Shown here piece by piece: positions 41,899 to 52,747 of a stretch of 60,000 nucleotides of DNA; within the stretch, counting starts at the first letter, position 1, and each line of letters starts with the position of its first letter. The stretch covers positions 11,162,001 through 11,222,000 of the forward strand of contig NC_088316.1 of NCBI RefSeq assembly GCF_910592395.1, given 5' to 3'. Source of the DNA: Lineus longissimus (taxonomy: Eukaryota; Nemertea; Pilidiophora; Heteronemertea; Lineidae). The notes beneath the pieces were generated by a model. That model did no database searches. It saw only the letters and a list, made by a program, of their open reading frames with translations, and was not told the origin of the DNA. Made by a program: the position numbers and the translations under genes.

Positions 41899-43475
41899 CC
41901 CTCACCGAAAAGCAGCGTGATATCAGTCAGGATTCAGTCAGGTTGCAGTGTTACCTCACATTTTTATGGCAGTGTTGAAATCAGTGGAAAGCAGTCATAG
42001 GGAGTGTTTTTCATTCACGCAATACCAAAGCATACAGTTATACAGCAATCAAAAATAGAGGTTAGGGAGTCATAAGCAGTGGTAAGACAGTCAAAATCAG
42101 TGGTAAGGCAGTCAAAAGCAGTGCTCATTTAAATATTTAGGCTGACTGATTTCCACTGCTTTTGACACTGAAAATGACTCCCCACTATGCATCATGCACA
42201 GGGCTGGCAGTGGGGTTCAGTGTTAATTTAAATATTTCGCAGCACACTGAATCCACACTGAAACACCACTGATTTTGACTGCCATTTCCAAAACCTCTTG
42301 GAGGGAGCAGTCATTTTCAGTGTTAATATGAATAATTTATTTAATGGCATGCAGGCACGGATGCCGAGAGAGGTTTGGGGGACGTGACCCCCCTGTGCTG
42401 ATGACAACCAAAGAAATTGTTCGAAAAAGCAAAAACTTTTAGCGAACTGTTACTTTTGCTGTCCTATTTTAGACGGTGTGTTTGCGTCCAATATGGCACT
42501 GATGACATCATCTGCACAAATAGAGGACATCGCCATTGCATGATGACGTGACACAGTAAAAAGATGACAAATTCACGTCCTTGACCTACGTCATTGCAAA
42601 CTTTGTCATAATGACAGTGGTCAGATGGGTTACTAGACAATTGAAACGACACATGGCACATAGCTACTGTCAGTGATGTTAGGGATTGAAGCTAGATCAA
42701 ATTGACGTCCAAATAAAGTAACTGCACGCGGCCTGTAGAATAATGATCTACTGATTGATGTGTATTGAGCTCCCATGCAGATAATTTGCAGTGTATGCAT
42801 ACATTACAATTAACACCTATAGGGCCTACAGTAGATGCATGAAGGTACATGCAGATATCTTGCAGTGTATGCATGCATTACAACACCTATAGGGCCTACA
42901 GCCTTCTTGATTTGCTGAAAATACAACTTCAGTGTCTGTCTAGATTACCCTTTTTGCATTCATTTGGCTCCTTATGTGTTCCAATTCAAACTGACTAAAA
43001 CTCCCCTCTTCTCATATTGAAATTCGGGTAAATATCGAGAAATATGAAGAGCTACCATGATTTCTTGAATGTTTGACTATCAAATTCAAACTTACTAGCT
43101 TCCTGTCACAGGTTGCATTATGGGTGATATTTAACACTGAATTTGACTGCAATTACCACTGCTTTACACTGCCATCAAGTCTTAATCTCACCAGTCATAA
43201 AGCAGTGGTTTTCAGTCATGTTGAAAATGCCACGGGTTTCGATCAGAGTTGGAGAAGTGGAAATCAGTGGTCTTTCAGTCATAGGCAGTGTTTTTGAAAT
43301 ACGTCGTTCATAATGATATGCAAGTGGCAGTGCTTTGCAGTGGTCTTTCAGTCAAAATCAGTGGTTTTAAAACATTAAGAAAAAATGATATGCCTAAGAC
43401 AGTCATATGCAGTGGGGGTTTCAGTCAAAAGCAGTGTGATGCAGTCATTTTCAGTGCACTGCCTTTCGGTGAGGG
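41899..43475. mobile_element. TIR element rich in CAGTG/CAGTCA words
   Basis: CCCTCACCGAAAAGCAG at 41899 is inverted at the right end (CTGCCTTTCGGTGAGGG ending 43475), with one mismatch. For about 400 bp inside each end the sequence is packed with CAGTGGT, TCAGTCA and GCAGTCAAAA words, oriented towards the centre, which look like subterminal transposase-binding repeats. The middle (42350-43050) is ordinary and includes a short duplicated segment (GCAGTGTATGCAT near 42790 and 42862). No transposase gene; non-autonomous DNA transposon of unknown superfamily. Confidence 0.72.
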
Positions 43476-44127
43476 GTCTGTATAAAAGAATAAACATAGT
43501 AGATTTGTATTGAAAAACAAAAGGTTTCCTTTTGTTTATCTGTTGCATAGAAATATGCCAATGAGAAGCAAAATGTCAAGCTCAAATACATTATGCAAGG
43601 ACTGCCAGCTTATTGCCTTGATGTTGGAGGCAGCAAGAAGAAAGCTCATCTTCAGAGGTCTTGGCCCTAGCCTGGGTCGCCAAGTGACTGGAACTAAGAA
43701 AATCCCATAAATTTCGGACTCTAAATGGGAAGAACAAAGGATTTCAGGATATTCTGGTTTCCTCCCACATTGTAGGTAGGCCTACATTTCAGCCATTTAT
43801 TCTCCCATGTTGTGCATCACTGTTGAAAAATATCATCTGGCCAAAGTGGAATGAAAATTTAGTTTTATAAGTTGACAACAGATGGCAGCACTGTATAAAT
43901 TGTGCTAAAAGGCCTATGAATGGTCTTACGTAAGAGGACTACCACTCATTAACGATAACCGCGGGCAAGGATTTTCTTTCAGATTGTGTAAGCATGTGTC
44001 TTGCCTGTAATACCTGGCAAGTCACATGATCTGAATACCCGCAGAAGCCGGGTAAATGGGCCCTGAACATGGGCATGTGAAGATAGGCCTTTTGGGGGTA
44101 GGGGGTGTGGTTTTTGCCATTTCTCCC
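43476..44127. other. non-coding stretch
   Basis: A 66-codon open frame (43510-43710) lacks domain support. Nothing else seen. Confidence 0.4.
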
Positions 44128-44130
44128 TTA

Positions 44131-45707
44131 GGGGCCTTGTCCAAATTATTCGCCGAAATTCACCGGCGAATTTCTGGCGAATTTTTACAAGTTCGCCAAA
44201 ATTCACCAAAACCTCCTCAAAAATCGTCAAAAAATTTGCCGGAAAGTTCGACAGAAATTGCCTAGAATTCGCCATAAAATCGCCATAAATTCGCCGAGAA
44301 TTCGCCATAAAATCGCCACAAATTCGCCGGAAAATCGCCACAAATTCGCCGGAAATTCGCCACAAATTCGCCAAAATTTCGCCGAGAAATCGCCGCTGGT
44401 ATTTCAATGAACTTCGCAGAAATTCGCCGATCGAAATATATCTGGCTCAAATTCGCCACAAATCGCTACAATCTGGCGAAAATCACCTCCTCGCCGGTTC
44501 CTCTTTGCAATGTCGTAAAAATAGAAGATCTGTAGCTACCTTGTGTTGGATTATAAAAAATATTGGCCAAAAATAGTACATCCACTGTCAATGTAGAACT
44601 GACTGTTCAATGCACGTCTACAGAGCAAAAACATTATAATTATTACTATAGTCCAGGTAACCTCGACCGCCGAGGCTGCGTCGATTCACTAGGAATAAAG
44701 CCCAATGTACAGCCAATGTACAGAGCACTGAGAAATACTGAACGCTCCGGTATTCAGTAAGCACGAGGATACCTGGGAATCCCCAGCCTAATACCATTAG
44801 TCCCAACGGTGGCGCTGAAGTCGCTGCCTTGGGATCTAACTTATGTTCGTTTATCTGGTGTTGGATGTGGCCAACACCCATTTGAACACCGAGAATAGGT
44901 GTTGACACTTGCCAACACCATCGTTCAACAACCAAACTTGGTATTGAATAGGAGCTGACACTCACTTCGGGTGTTGGCTAATGTGGCAAACAGCTCAGTG
45001 GTAGGGCCTACAGATTATTATCAGTGGAGAAAATAAAGTTTTGTTTTTGATGCCATAAAGGGTCTGAAGTATATGGGCTTTCAAAGGTCATTATCAAAAA
45101 TACGTAAAAACATTACAAGCAGTCGCACATTAGATGCACTGCAGACCATTTGGGCAAGAGCCAGTGCCAGTCCCAGTGCCAGCGTGCCAGTGCCAGGTAT
45201 TGAACCAACCCCTTGTCACGTGACTGCCCGATGTGTCCTGTAGAAAAAATCTTGTACTCACCATTACAGAAATCTCTCTGTTCTCCATTGGACGTACAAT
45301 GAGGAGGATGACGATACAAAGAACAGGGTGAGCTGCGACTGCTTTCTGGTAAAAAAATGCGCCCAAAAATACGGAAATTCGCCAGATTTCGGCGATTTTC
45401 ACTTCGCCTCTCCTCGTCGAAATTTGCCTGGTATAAATTTCGCCAACGTTCAATGATAAAAACTCGTCGAAAAATCGTCGGGAATTCGCCGAAAGTTCGC
45501 CTGCAATTCGCCATAAATTCGCCATAAAATCGCCGATAATTCGCCAAAAATTCGCCATAAATTCGCCGAAATTCGCCTTCAAAATTGCCCAAACTTCGCC
45601 AAACATCGTCAGAACTTCGCCAAAATTCGGCGGAGACTTTCGGCGAATTTGTGGCGTTTTTGGGGCGAATTACGGCGAATTTCGTCTAATAATTTGGACA
45701 AGGCCCC
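44131..45707. mobile_element. PIF/Harbinger-like MITE with TTCGCC arrays, TSD TTA
   Basis: TIR GGGGCCTTGTCCAAATTATT (44131) and its inverse ending 45707 are flanked by direct TTA duplications (44128-44130, 45708-45710). A 3-bp TWA-type duplication and G-rich TIR fit PIF/Harbinger. Inside each end is an array of 12-13-nt TTCGCCATAAA-type units (44150-44500 and 45365-45660). The arrays produce spurious minus-strand frames. The central 0.86 kb has no clear gene; a small GCCAGTGCCAG minisatellite lies near 45165-45195. Confidence 0.82.
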
Positions 45708-45710
45708 TTA

Positions 45711-46347
45711 TGCTACCAATATCTTTTATGACCTTTTATGGAAAGGTAGATAATATGATAGGAAAGGACCTTGCCAAGTTGGAGTAACACAGGTAAAACT
45801 GGTTTTTTTTCTATGAGTACTCAAAGATGACCTCTTGAAGTACATGAAAAAATGGCCACCCGCTGGGCCCTGAAACTATCGAGTCTAAATATGGGCATAC
45901 CCCTGAATCGAATTTGCTCATATTTTATAGTCTTTATAGTTAAGCCCTAAGGTATGTCTCCACCAAATTTCATTGATTTTGGTGGGACACCACCTTAGCA
46001 CATTCTGCATGGTCCAACCACGAACTGACACTTAAGATTTGAAATAAACTTATTTTGTAATCAGTATTAATCTTAGAGTACTATTATTGCTGTATCATAT
46101 CAAACTTGCTAGCCAAAATCAGGGTCCCACCATTCTCCTTGAGTTGACTTAGTATCCATCCAATAATGACTATAGGCGCCTAATGGCGGGAACCGGTCGT
46201 TTCCAGAGGAAATCGGGTGTTCCTCAAGACCTCCCCTCCCTTCAGATCGAGTTTGAGGGCTGGGAAAACACCCCGTTTCCTTGGGATAGAAGTTGGCGGA
46301 ATCCAAGGATTTTGGGCAATAAATTATGGCATCCAGATTAAACGGGT
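45711..46347. other. flank with hAT-end fragment
   Basis: Non-coding. It includes CACCAAATTTCATTGATTTT and GCATGGTCCAACCACGAACT (45961-46028), matching the hAT left and right ends at 36030-36098 and 38403-38455. A solo terminal fragment of that family is therefore present. Confidence 0.5.
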
Positions 46348-46641
46348 TTGCTCAGGTATGTTTACATGCTCAAGCATGGTGGAATTAGAGCAAATGGACA
46401 TTGTGTTGCCTTTCCCCTGGCTGTAATTGAGCCAGGGCAAATTTTTCCAAGATTGCCACATGAGATAAACACCATGAAAGGCAAAGATAACACCAGTAAA
46501 AAGTTTAGAGCACACAGATTTAAAATTCAAGCTGCACTGATTTGGCTCAAACAAAACAATCCCGTTTATTTTGATATAGCGATCTCTCAAGAGCGACTGG
46601 ATGCACTTCCAATTGATGATGAACTTGAGATCCGTGTGTAA
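46348..46641 (+). pseudogene. DUF6570-like fragment of Helitron
   Basis: 98 codons with MLKHGGIRANGHCVAFP, LAVIEPGQIFPRLPHEI and HRFKIQAALIWLKQNNP. This is the pattern of the segment that precedes helitron_like_N in many animal Helitron proteins. It breaks off where the LTR begins at 46637. Confidence 0.65.
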
Positions 46642-46986
46642 GGTTGTGTTCCAGGCAGTCAACCCTTTAAGTATAATCCCTATTACCTTCTTTAAGCCAA
46701 TGGCTAGGTTATTGTGCTGACTGCCTGGTTGAACACTGTTGTGCTCCATTGTATTATTATGTATTTATAGTATTATAGTTTAGTATGTTAGTTTTATGCA
46801 AGGCACACCGAATGTCTTTTGTTGTGGCCCCTTCTTGTGAAGAAGGCCTTGATAGTCCAGAGAGGACTGACGTACATGTACTTACAGAGAGAGACATTAA
46901 AGACTAAGTTAGTTAGACAGAGAACGTGTTGATGTTGTGAGATATGTTCAGGGATCCGCGGTAGGTGAGGACCAGAGACGGTTACA
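46637..46986 (+). repeat. LTR (350 bp) of an otherwise missing retroelement
   Basis: Starts TGTAAGG and ends GGTTACA, an inverted TGTAA/TTACA pair as in many BEL-type LTRs. A primer-binding site lies 3 nt downstream, fixing it as a 5' LTR. The left edge abuts the Helitron fragment. No second LTR was found in the window. Confidence 0.68.
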
Positions 46987-46989
46987 TTT

Positions 46990-47014
46990 TGGGGGCTCAG
47001 CCGGGATCTGAACC
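46990..47014 (+). promoter_or_regulatory. tRNA-Pro-type primer-binding site
   Basis: TGGGGGCTCAGCCGGGATCT then GAACC would pair with the 3' end of a tRNA-Pro (acceptor end and T arm). A partial copy, GGGGGCTCAGCCGG, recurs at 47034. Confidence 0.75.
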
Positions 47015-47837
47015 CAGGACCTCCCGCATTATGGGGGCTCAGCCGGCCCTACTGTGGAGATCTGGTATGACTTTGTGAACTTCTGCCATTGCAGTACTGC
47101 TATGCTGTTCCGAGTTTAGTGAGTCGTATACGTAACTGGAGGAATGGCGACGTTGTAATTCGATGAAACGTTTGTTGTTCCTGGTGTTTCCTTGCAATTC
47201 CCACCTGAGAGTGCACTCATATATGGAACGTTGGCCTGTCGATGAGGGAGGTCAGTTGAGTTCGATTCGGGCAAGTGCAAATGTGTATGACTACGCGCGC
47301 GCGTGTGTTTCTCAGTATCTATTCGACCAGAGAAGATTTCGCTAGCGACGGTTCGAGACCCGAGACGGTGAACGATGCGGTGACTGTATTTTGGTTTTCT
47401 TCGACACTGTACGTTGACACTGTTTTTCTGTTGCGTGACATTGACATTTATTTTGCCGACACTGACAATTGACAATTTTCGGTTGACATTAATTTGCTTG
47501 CATGTGACTTGGACTGACTATTTTCGTAAATCATAAACTTTTTCATTTTTGAATGACTTTTACATGTCTTTTCATTTGAGTGATTTATGCATGTTTAATC
47601 TTAACTGTTCATTTGCATGTTTCGATCATTTGTGCATATTTTTGCGTTGCATGTTTTTAGAGAAATTTCTCATACGGTTAATTTCTTAAGGTATAATTTC
47701 GTGCACCGCATTTTGGGTTAGCCTCATTTATGTGCATGTGACCTGATTGAGACTACAGACGGTATAGCATGGGTAGTCAACTGGTTTTGTTTTTGACGGT
47801 AGCCTGAATATTTAATTGTCAAATTTAATTCTAATAC
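47015..47837. other. leader of the truncated LTR element
   Basis: It contains a CG/CGCG-rich stretch near 47290 and then T-rich sequence. No gag is recognised before Helitron sequence resumes near 47838, so the retroelement was truncated. Confidence 0.45.
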
Positions 47838-48290
47838 AGCACATCAATATGATTGAGGACCAGCACCAAGTGAACATCGAAATTGAAGATGACCAGGGGT
47901 ACTTTTACCTGAGCCACCAGTTGATGCATGAAAAAAAGGAGAAGACATTGAAAATACGTCCTTGAACCTGATCATGGGGCAGTCACTTCTAACAGGCAGG
48001 GAACATTTTGTATATCATGGCCTACAAGATAAAAACAAACCGATGTCAGAACATACAACGAGGAATTTCTTTACAATGGGATTTCCCTGTCTTGGCCTGT
48101 CCATATGGCAAAGGGGACTTTTACATGAATCGTCCAAGGACTTGCTCATCTATGTCAAATTGGGCAGAATGTCTTATGTGGTATAAGGATGGCCTCTTTG
48201 CAAAGCACCCATATTTCAAGTTTATCGTCCATTCGAAAATGTGCCTTGGACAGCTCGAGATACGTTGTGAAACAACAGGTTGGTGACAAC
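47838..48290 (+). pseudogene. Helitron N-terminal (helitron_like_N) fragment
   Basis: Reads DQHQVNIEIEDDQGYFYLS, a stop, then in shifted frame CQNIQRGISLQWDFPVLACP, YGKGDFYMNRPRTCSSM, SNWAECLMWYKDGLFAKHP, YFKFIVHSKM. The FP-LFPYG-GDF and HLM-Y-DGRFA-H pattern is diagnostic of the Helitron replicase N-terminus. Interrupted by several stops. Confidence 0.72.
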
Positions 48291-48559
48291 CATTTCACTA
48301 TTGATAAATAGTCTTATGGGGTCATCTCGGTACTGGGCACAGCGTTCCAGGGAACTCAGAAGGGAGTCCTTTTTCCTCATGGATGTGGTGTGTAGTATTA
48401 GACTTCTTTTTTAACAACTGAAAGCTGTGCCGAATACTATTTTAAACCTTTATGACGACTCTTGAAGATGTACATTATGGAAACCACCAGAAAAGACATA
48501 GACTTGGAAACAAAACCCAGCTTTTTAGCGCCCTACAAGGCAACACCACCATTGTAGGT

Positions 48560-49509
48560 CATTGTTTTGACCTGAGAACAAAGTCCTATTTTGATAAAGT
48601 AATGGGCCCTGTTTTCGGCGTCAATACCTACAGACAGACAAGAGTTTGCCAAGTCCAGGGGCATGATCCACTGGCACGGGCTTTGCTGTCGGGAAGATCG
48701 GGAACCACACAACCCTTTCTGTTTTGCTTCATACATCAGGTTAAGCAGTGAAGAACGTGCTAATTATCTTTGCTAAATCCAATTGTTCGATGACAGGTTG
48801 CCAACCGGCTGGCAAAGATGAGAATGGGATTTCAAATAAACATCTTTGGATTCCTCCAGAGGGCACGGCTCCACTACCATCAGAGGAAAATAATGCTCTT
48901 TTCAAGATGTTGATGGATGTCTGCGAAAGTCAGGCAACTCTCCTCGTCGACCACCTCCAACTGACAAACCACATCAATATGCATAGGTGCTCAGACTACT
49001 GTCTGAGGCATGTCAGAGGAAAAAAGTGCGGGTTTGCACTCCCGACTGCACACACAGGCTTGGAGGGCCAATGGTGATCTCTCCATCATTGTTTCAGGAA
49101 GCCAGCCAGAGAATCCGTCCATCAATGAGATAATTGCCACAGAAAAGTATGTCAGTGGCTATGCCTGTATTAAGGAATTGAGCCAACCGGTGCTGTGGCA
49201 GATGTCTTCAAAGACATGGTTAACTCAGCAGACTCAGCAATCACAGATGCCAAGTCCATCTTGGATGGACAAAATGACCGGATTTTTAACTACAAATGTA
49301 CCAATTTCCTTAGGGCTGTTATAGAAAGTGCAAGGGGCCATGACAATCAGAACCAACAAGAAGACAAAGATGAACCATCAGATTCGGAGGATACTCAACC
49401 AAACAGCCAGTTGCAGCCAGAATGGATTGACTTGGTTCAGCCCAACAAGGACTTTGAAGATGAGATACATGACTTCATTTACGATGACGGAGGTCCAGAC
49501 CATGATTAG
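48560..49509 (+). pseudogene. Helitron Rep motif and following domain, shifted frames
   Basis: The HUH-type motif EFAKSRGMIHWHGLC is readable around 48640-48680, with two His of the metal site. It continues as PPEGTAPLPSEENNALFKML, MDVCESQATLLVDHL, HRCSDYCLRHVRGKKCG, then HTQAWRANGDLSIIVS, PSINEIIATEKYVSGYAC and ADVFKDMVNSAD. The final part is acidic (YDDGGPDHD). At least three frame changes. The Tyr residues of Rep cannot be placed with certainty. Confidence 0.75.
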
Positions 49510-49559
49510 AGTTCAACATCTCTTCAATACCCACCAAGTCTAGGTGTCAAGTGGCTCAA

Positions 49560-49933
49560 TAGTGGTACCCTAATTTGGCAGCAGTTCATTACTGTCGTGA
49601 AACTTAACACCATCATATGCCAAAATCAAGACCAGACACAACTCAAGGACACCCTATCAGCTTTAAGGATGTACGAAGCCACTGAAGAGCAGGCCTAGTG
49701 GCTTCAGATATTTCAGTGGGATCAACTGAGGGTCACCCAAGGAGCAGCTATGCCAGAAAGAATGACGGATAGGGGACTTTTTGTCTTTCCTTCTCATGCA
49801 GAAGAATGGCAACACAACAAGGCCATGCTATTGAGGGCTAACACAAAAGCTCCCATTGCAAAGCTCATTGCTGTTTCATAAGGTATTCATAAGGGCCTTC
49901 CAGCTGACAAAGCACATGGTCTCTTACCAAAAC
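49560..49933 (+). pseudogene. Helitron Pif1-type helicase fragment
   Basis: Readable segments include WQQFITVVKLNTII, DQTQLKDTLSALRMYEATEE, MTDRGLFVFPSHAEEWQHN and LLRANTKAPIAKL, with a TAG and a TAA inside. It is cut by the Tigger insertion at 49934. Confidence 0.7.
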
Positions 49934-49935
49934 TA

Positions 49936-51712
49936 CCGTATTTGATGGTGTATAAGTCGCACCTTTTTACATTGAAAAATTCTGCCGAAGTGGGGGGTGC
50001 GACCTATATACGGAAGTGCGACTTATACACCAAAGGCCCGTGAACGGCGAAATGACGCAACCCAAAAATCCCCCATCGGGAGCCCCACGTAGCAATCACA
50101 GCGCGCCAAATGATAGCACGCGAGAGATCAAGGTCACACTTGTATTGTATTGCACACACGCATGGTCAAGTGGTTTACAATAGCAAAAATGCCGAAAAGA
50201 TTCAGTTACACCGGGAAATTCAAGCTAGAAGTGGTCAAGTATGCAGAGGAGAATGGCGGGAATCGGGCTGCAGTATGCAGTATGCAGTAAGTGAGAAACT
50301 GGTGCGTGATTGGCACAGGAATCAGGACACCATCAAAGAAATGCTGAGAAAAAAACGAGCAAGGCGCGGAAAGGATGCCATCTGGCCAGAATTGGAACGA
50401 GAACTTGTCGGGTGGGTTACGGATTTACGAGATTCTGGACGCTCGGTGAACACTATCATGATCCGTCAAAAAGCACTAACTGTTGTTAGGCATGATGAAG
50501 CATATGAGGATATAAGGGATGAATTCATCGGCAGTGAGGGTTGGTGCTACCGTTTTATGAAACGGCATGACCTTGTCATTCGGACCAGAACAACACTTGC
50601 GCAAGCCCTTCCAGCTGACCTTGACGATAAAGTTATCAGTTTTCATCGATTTGTTATACGGATGCGTAGGCAGCACGGATACTTGATCTCTTGCATTGGG
50701 AACATGGATGAAACCCCTTGCACATTTGACATTCCAATGAATCATACTGTGCACAAAAAAGGTGATAAAACTATTGCTGTGAAAACCACCGGTCATGAGA
50801 AAACTCACTTTACTGTTGTTCTTGCCTGCATGGCAGATGGCACTAAATTGAAACCGATGATTATATTCAAGCGTAAAACTATGCCCAGGGATAATTTTTT
50901 TTTCCGGTCACAGTGAATGTGCAAGTACAAGCTAAAGGGTGGATGGATGAGAACATGATGAATGTGTGGATATCGGAAATCTGGCGCAGGAGGCCCGGTG
51001 GAATAAGAAATGACTTGAATTTGCTTGTGTTTGACAGCATGCGGGCACACCTTGTTGATTCGGCAAAGCAAAACCTTCGTGAACGGCGTAACACACACTG
51101 TGCAGTCATTCCAGGGGGGTGTACCAAACTCCTTCAGCCGATTGATGTTAGTCTCACTAAACCTTTCAAAGATGCACTTCGATACGAATGGGAGTCTTGG
51201 ATGCAGAGTGACGATGACCACACGTTCACGCCAACGGGGAAAATGCGGGCAGCATCGCCAGGAATCATTTGTGCTTGGGCGAGTCGGGCATGGGATACAG
51301 TTGACGCCGGAATCGTTCGAAAGTCCTTTTTGAAGACGGGCATATCAAATGCACTAGACGGAGTTGAGGACGACTGGCTGTGGAGAGACATGGACCCCGA
51401 CGAGAATGAAAATGTCACGGATCAAGACCACGTGCATGCGTTCGAGGCAGCCGACCAGGATCAGAAGAGCATGGATAGTGACAATGACATTACCGTTTCT
51501 CAACGTATTCGGGCGTTTGATGGCTACGATGACGATTCAGAATTCGAGGGATTTGATTCAGACAATTTGGAATAGGCCTTTCGCCATGGAACTCATGAAA
51601 TAGTTATGTTAGACTTGGTAAGTGGCAAAAAACATTTTACATAAACTTTTGGAGCCAAAGTTGGGGGTGCGACTTATATACACCCATGCGACTTATACAC
51701 CATCAAATACGG
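49936..51712 (+). mobile_element. pogo/Tigger-type DNA transposon, TSD TA
   Basis: TIR CCGTATTTGATGGTGTATAA (49936) and inverse ending 51712, flanked by TA (49934-49935, 51713-51714). Subterminal GCGACTTATA words repeat at both ends. It sits between two halves of a Helitron helicase fragment, in the same orientation. 1.78 kb with one transposase gene. Confidence 0.88.
50189..51575 (+). pseudogene. pogo/Tigger transposase (HTH + DDE), two frame changes
   Basis: The ATG at 50189 begins MPKRFSYTGKFKLEVVKYAE, a psq/HTH N-terminus. The frame is lost near 50270, where GCAGTATGCAGTATGCAGTA is a small duplication, and resumes as the 50110 frame: SEKLVRDWHRN, then a CENP-B-type HTH with GWCYRFMKRHDL. 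The DDE core has GNMDETPC (first Asp), KTTGHEKTHFTVVLACMADG, then a second frame change at a run of nine T (50891-50899). Next come KGWMDENMM, LLVFDSMRAH (second Asp), PGGCTKLLQPIDVS (third Asp) and KPFKDALR, and a long acidic tail. Catalytic residues are kept. Confidence 0.85.
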
Positions 51713-51715
51713 TAT

Positions 51716-52349
51716 ATCTCTGCAAAGTTATGTTGACCTCAAACATTGACGTCGAAGTTGGTCTGTACAATGGAGCAATGGGGACTTGCATCGATATAGT
51801 TTACCTTGCTGGTAATACCCCAAAGACAGCATTACCAGATGTTGTAATGGTCGATTTTCATCAATACACAGGACCACCATTTCTTCAGATGATCATCCAC
51901 TGATAGTACCTTTGGTTCCCATACAGCGGAGGATGGACTGTGCCTGTTTCTCCTGCAACAGGAAGCAAATACCCTTAAGACTAGGATGGGGTTCAACTAT
52001 ACACTGATGTCAAGGTATGACAGTCGGGGAAAATCAACCAAACATACATAATGTGATCAATCCAGGAAGAGAGGTTTTCGAGTCTAGGAATCCTGGAGCT
52101 CTTTTTGTAGCACTGTCAAGAGCCAAGACTGCTGGTGACAATGCCAATGACCCTGACTTTGCCTGGAATCCACAGATCCTGGTGAATGTTGACCAAATTT
52201 GCCATGTAGTAGTCACACCAACAACAAGAGCAAGATTAGCAGAAATAACAAGGCTGCCAAAACTGGCTATGGAAACAAGCAATGTATTGAGTACATTGAC
52301 AACATTCCACAGGCAGCAGAGGAGTAACAAACATGGAGGTAATCTGTAA
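51716..52349 (+). pseudogene. Helitron helicase C-terminal fragment
   Basis: Continues the helicase after the Tigger: VMLTSNIDVEVGLYNGAMG, LPDVVMVDFHQYTGPP, then in a new frame RRMDCACFSCNRKQIPLRLG, and finally GALFVALSRAK (helicase motif VI) to LAEITRLPKLAME. Two frame changes. Confidence 0.75.
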
Positions 52350-52643
52350 ATTGCCAGTCTCCTGGCATTCTCTACTTAGGAAGGATCTACACTTCGTGGG
52401 CTGAGGATTGACTGGTTCTTTGTCCATATTTGCCAGAAACAGATATAAACGTATAAAACTAATTTGTAGATTGACTAGTTCTATGTCTGTAGTTCTTACA
52501 TCAATACATAGATGGAGCTCAAATAAAATCAATAAAACATCATAGGACCTTCTTTAAATTCCAAGTCTTTCAGGGATGTAAGGTTCTAAGTCCATTTCAT
52601 CCAGTCAGATGCTTCGATTAGTGTCACATGACACTTTGACAAA
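52350..52643. other. 3' flank of Helitron
   Basis: No gene seen. AATAAA-like words occur near 52522 and 52530. Helitron 3' hairpin not evident. Confidence 0.35.
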
Positions 52644-52747
52644 ATGCCCAACAAACTGTGTGGCTCCAAAGTCACTCTGGGTCAAAATAAGCCGAAAATG
52701 AAGGGGAAAACACTGAATGAGAAGGAAATTTTGGATCTACTAGATAG
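52644..52747 (+). CDS. possible first exon, unrecognised
   Basis: ATG (ACAAAATGCCC) opens 34 codons, MPNKLCGSKVTLGQNKPKMK then GKTLNEKEILDLLDR, to donor AG|GTAAGT, phase 2. Lys-rich short start as in many transposase genes. The phase does not match the reading frame I favour at 53982, so either an intermediate exon or a lesion intervenes, or this is chance. Confidence 0.3.

Larger units (their letters stand above)
46348..52349 (+). mobile_element. decayed Helitron interrupted by two other elements
   Basis: Successive fragments in one orientation match the order of an animal Helitron protein: a DUF6570-like segment, a helitron_like_N segment, the Rep His motif, the post-Rep domain, and the C-terminal half of a Pif1-type helicase. 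An LTR with primer site lies at 46637-47014 and a pogo/Tigger element at 49936-51712. The Walker A/B part of the helicase is missing (deletion near 49510-49560). Helitron termini (TC..CTRR with hairpin) were not found. Confidence 0.78.

Noticed and set aside
43979-45606. Minus-strand frames of 142-159 codons with ANLWRIYGDF-type repeats
   Set aside because: Translation of TTCGCC arrays in the Harbinger-like element.
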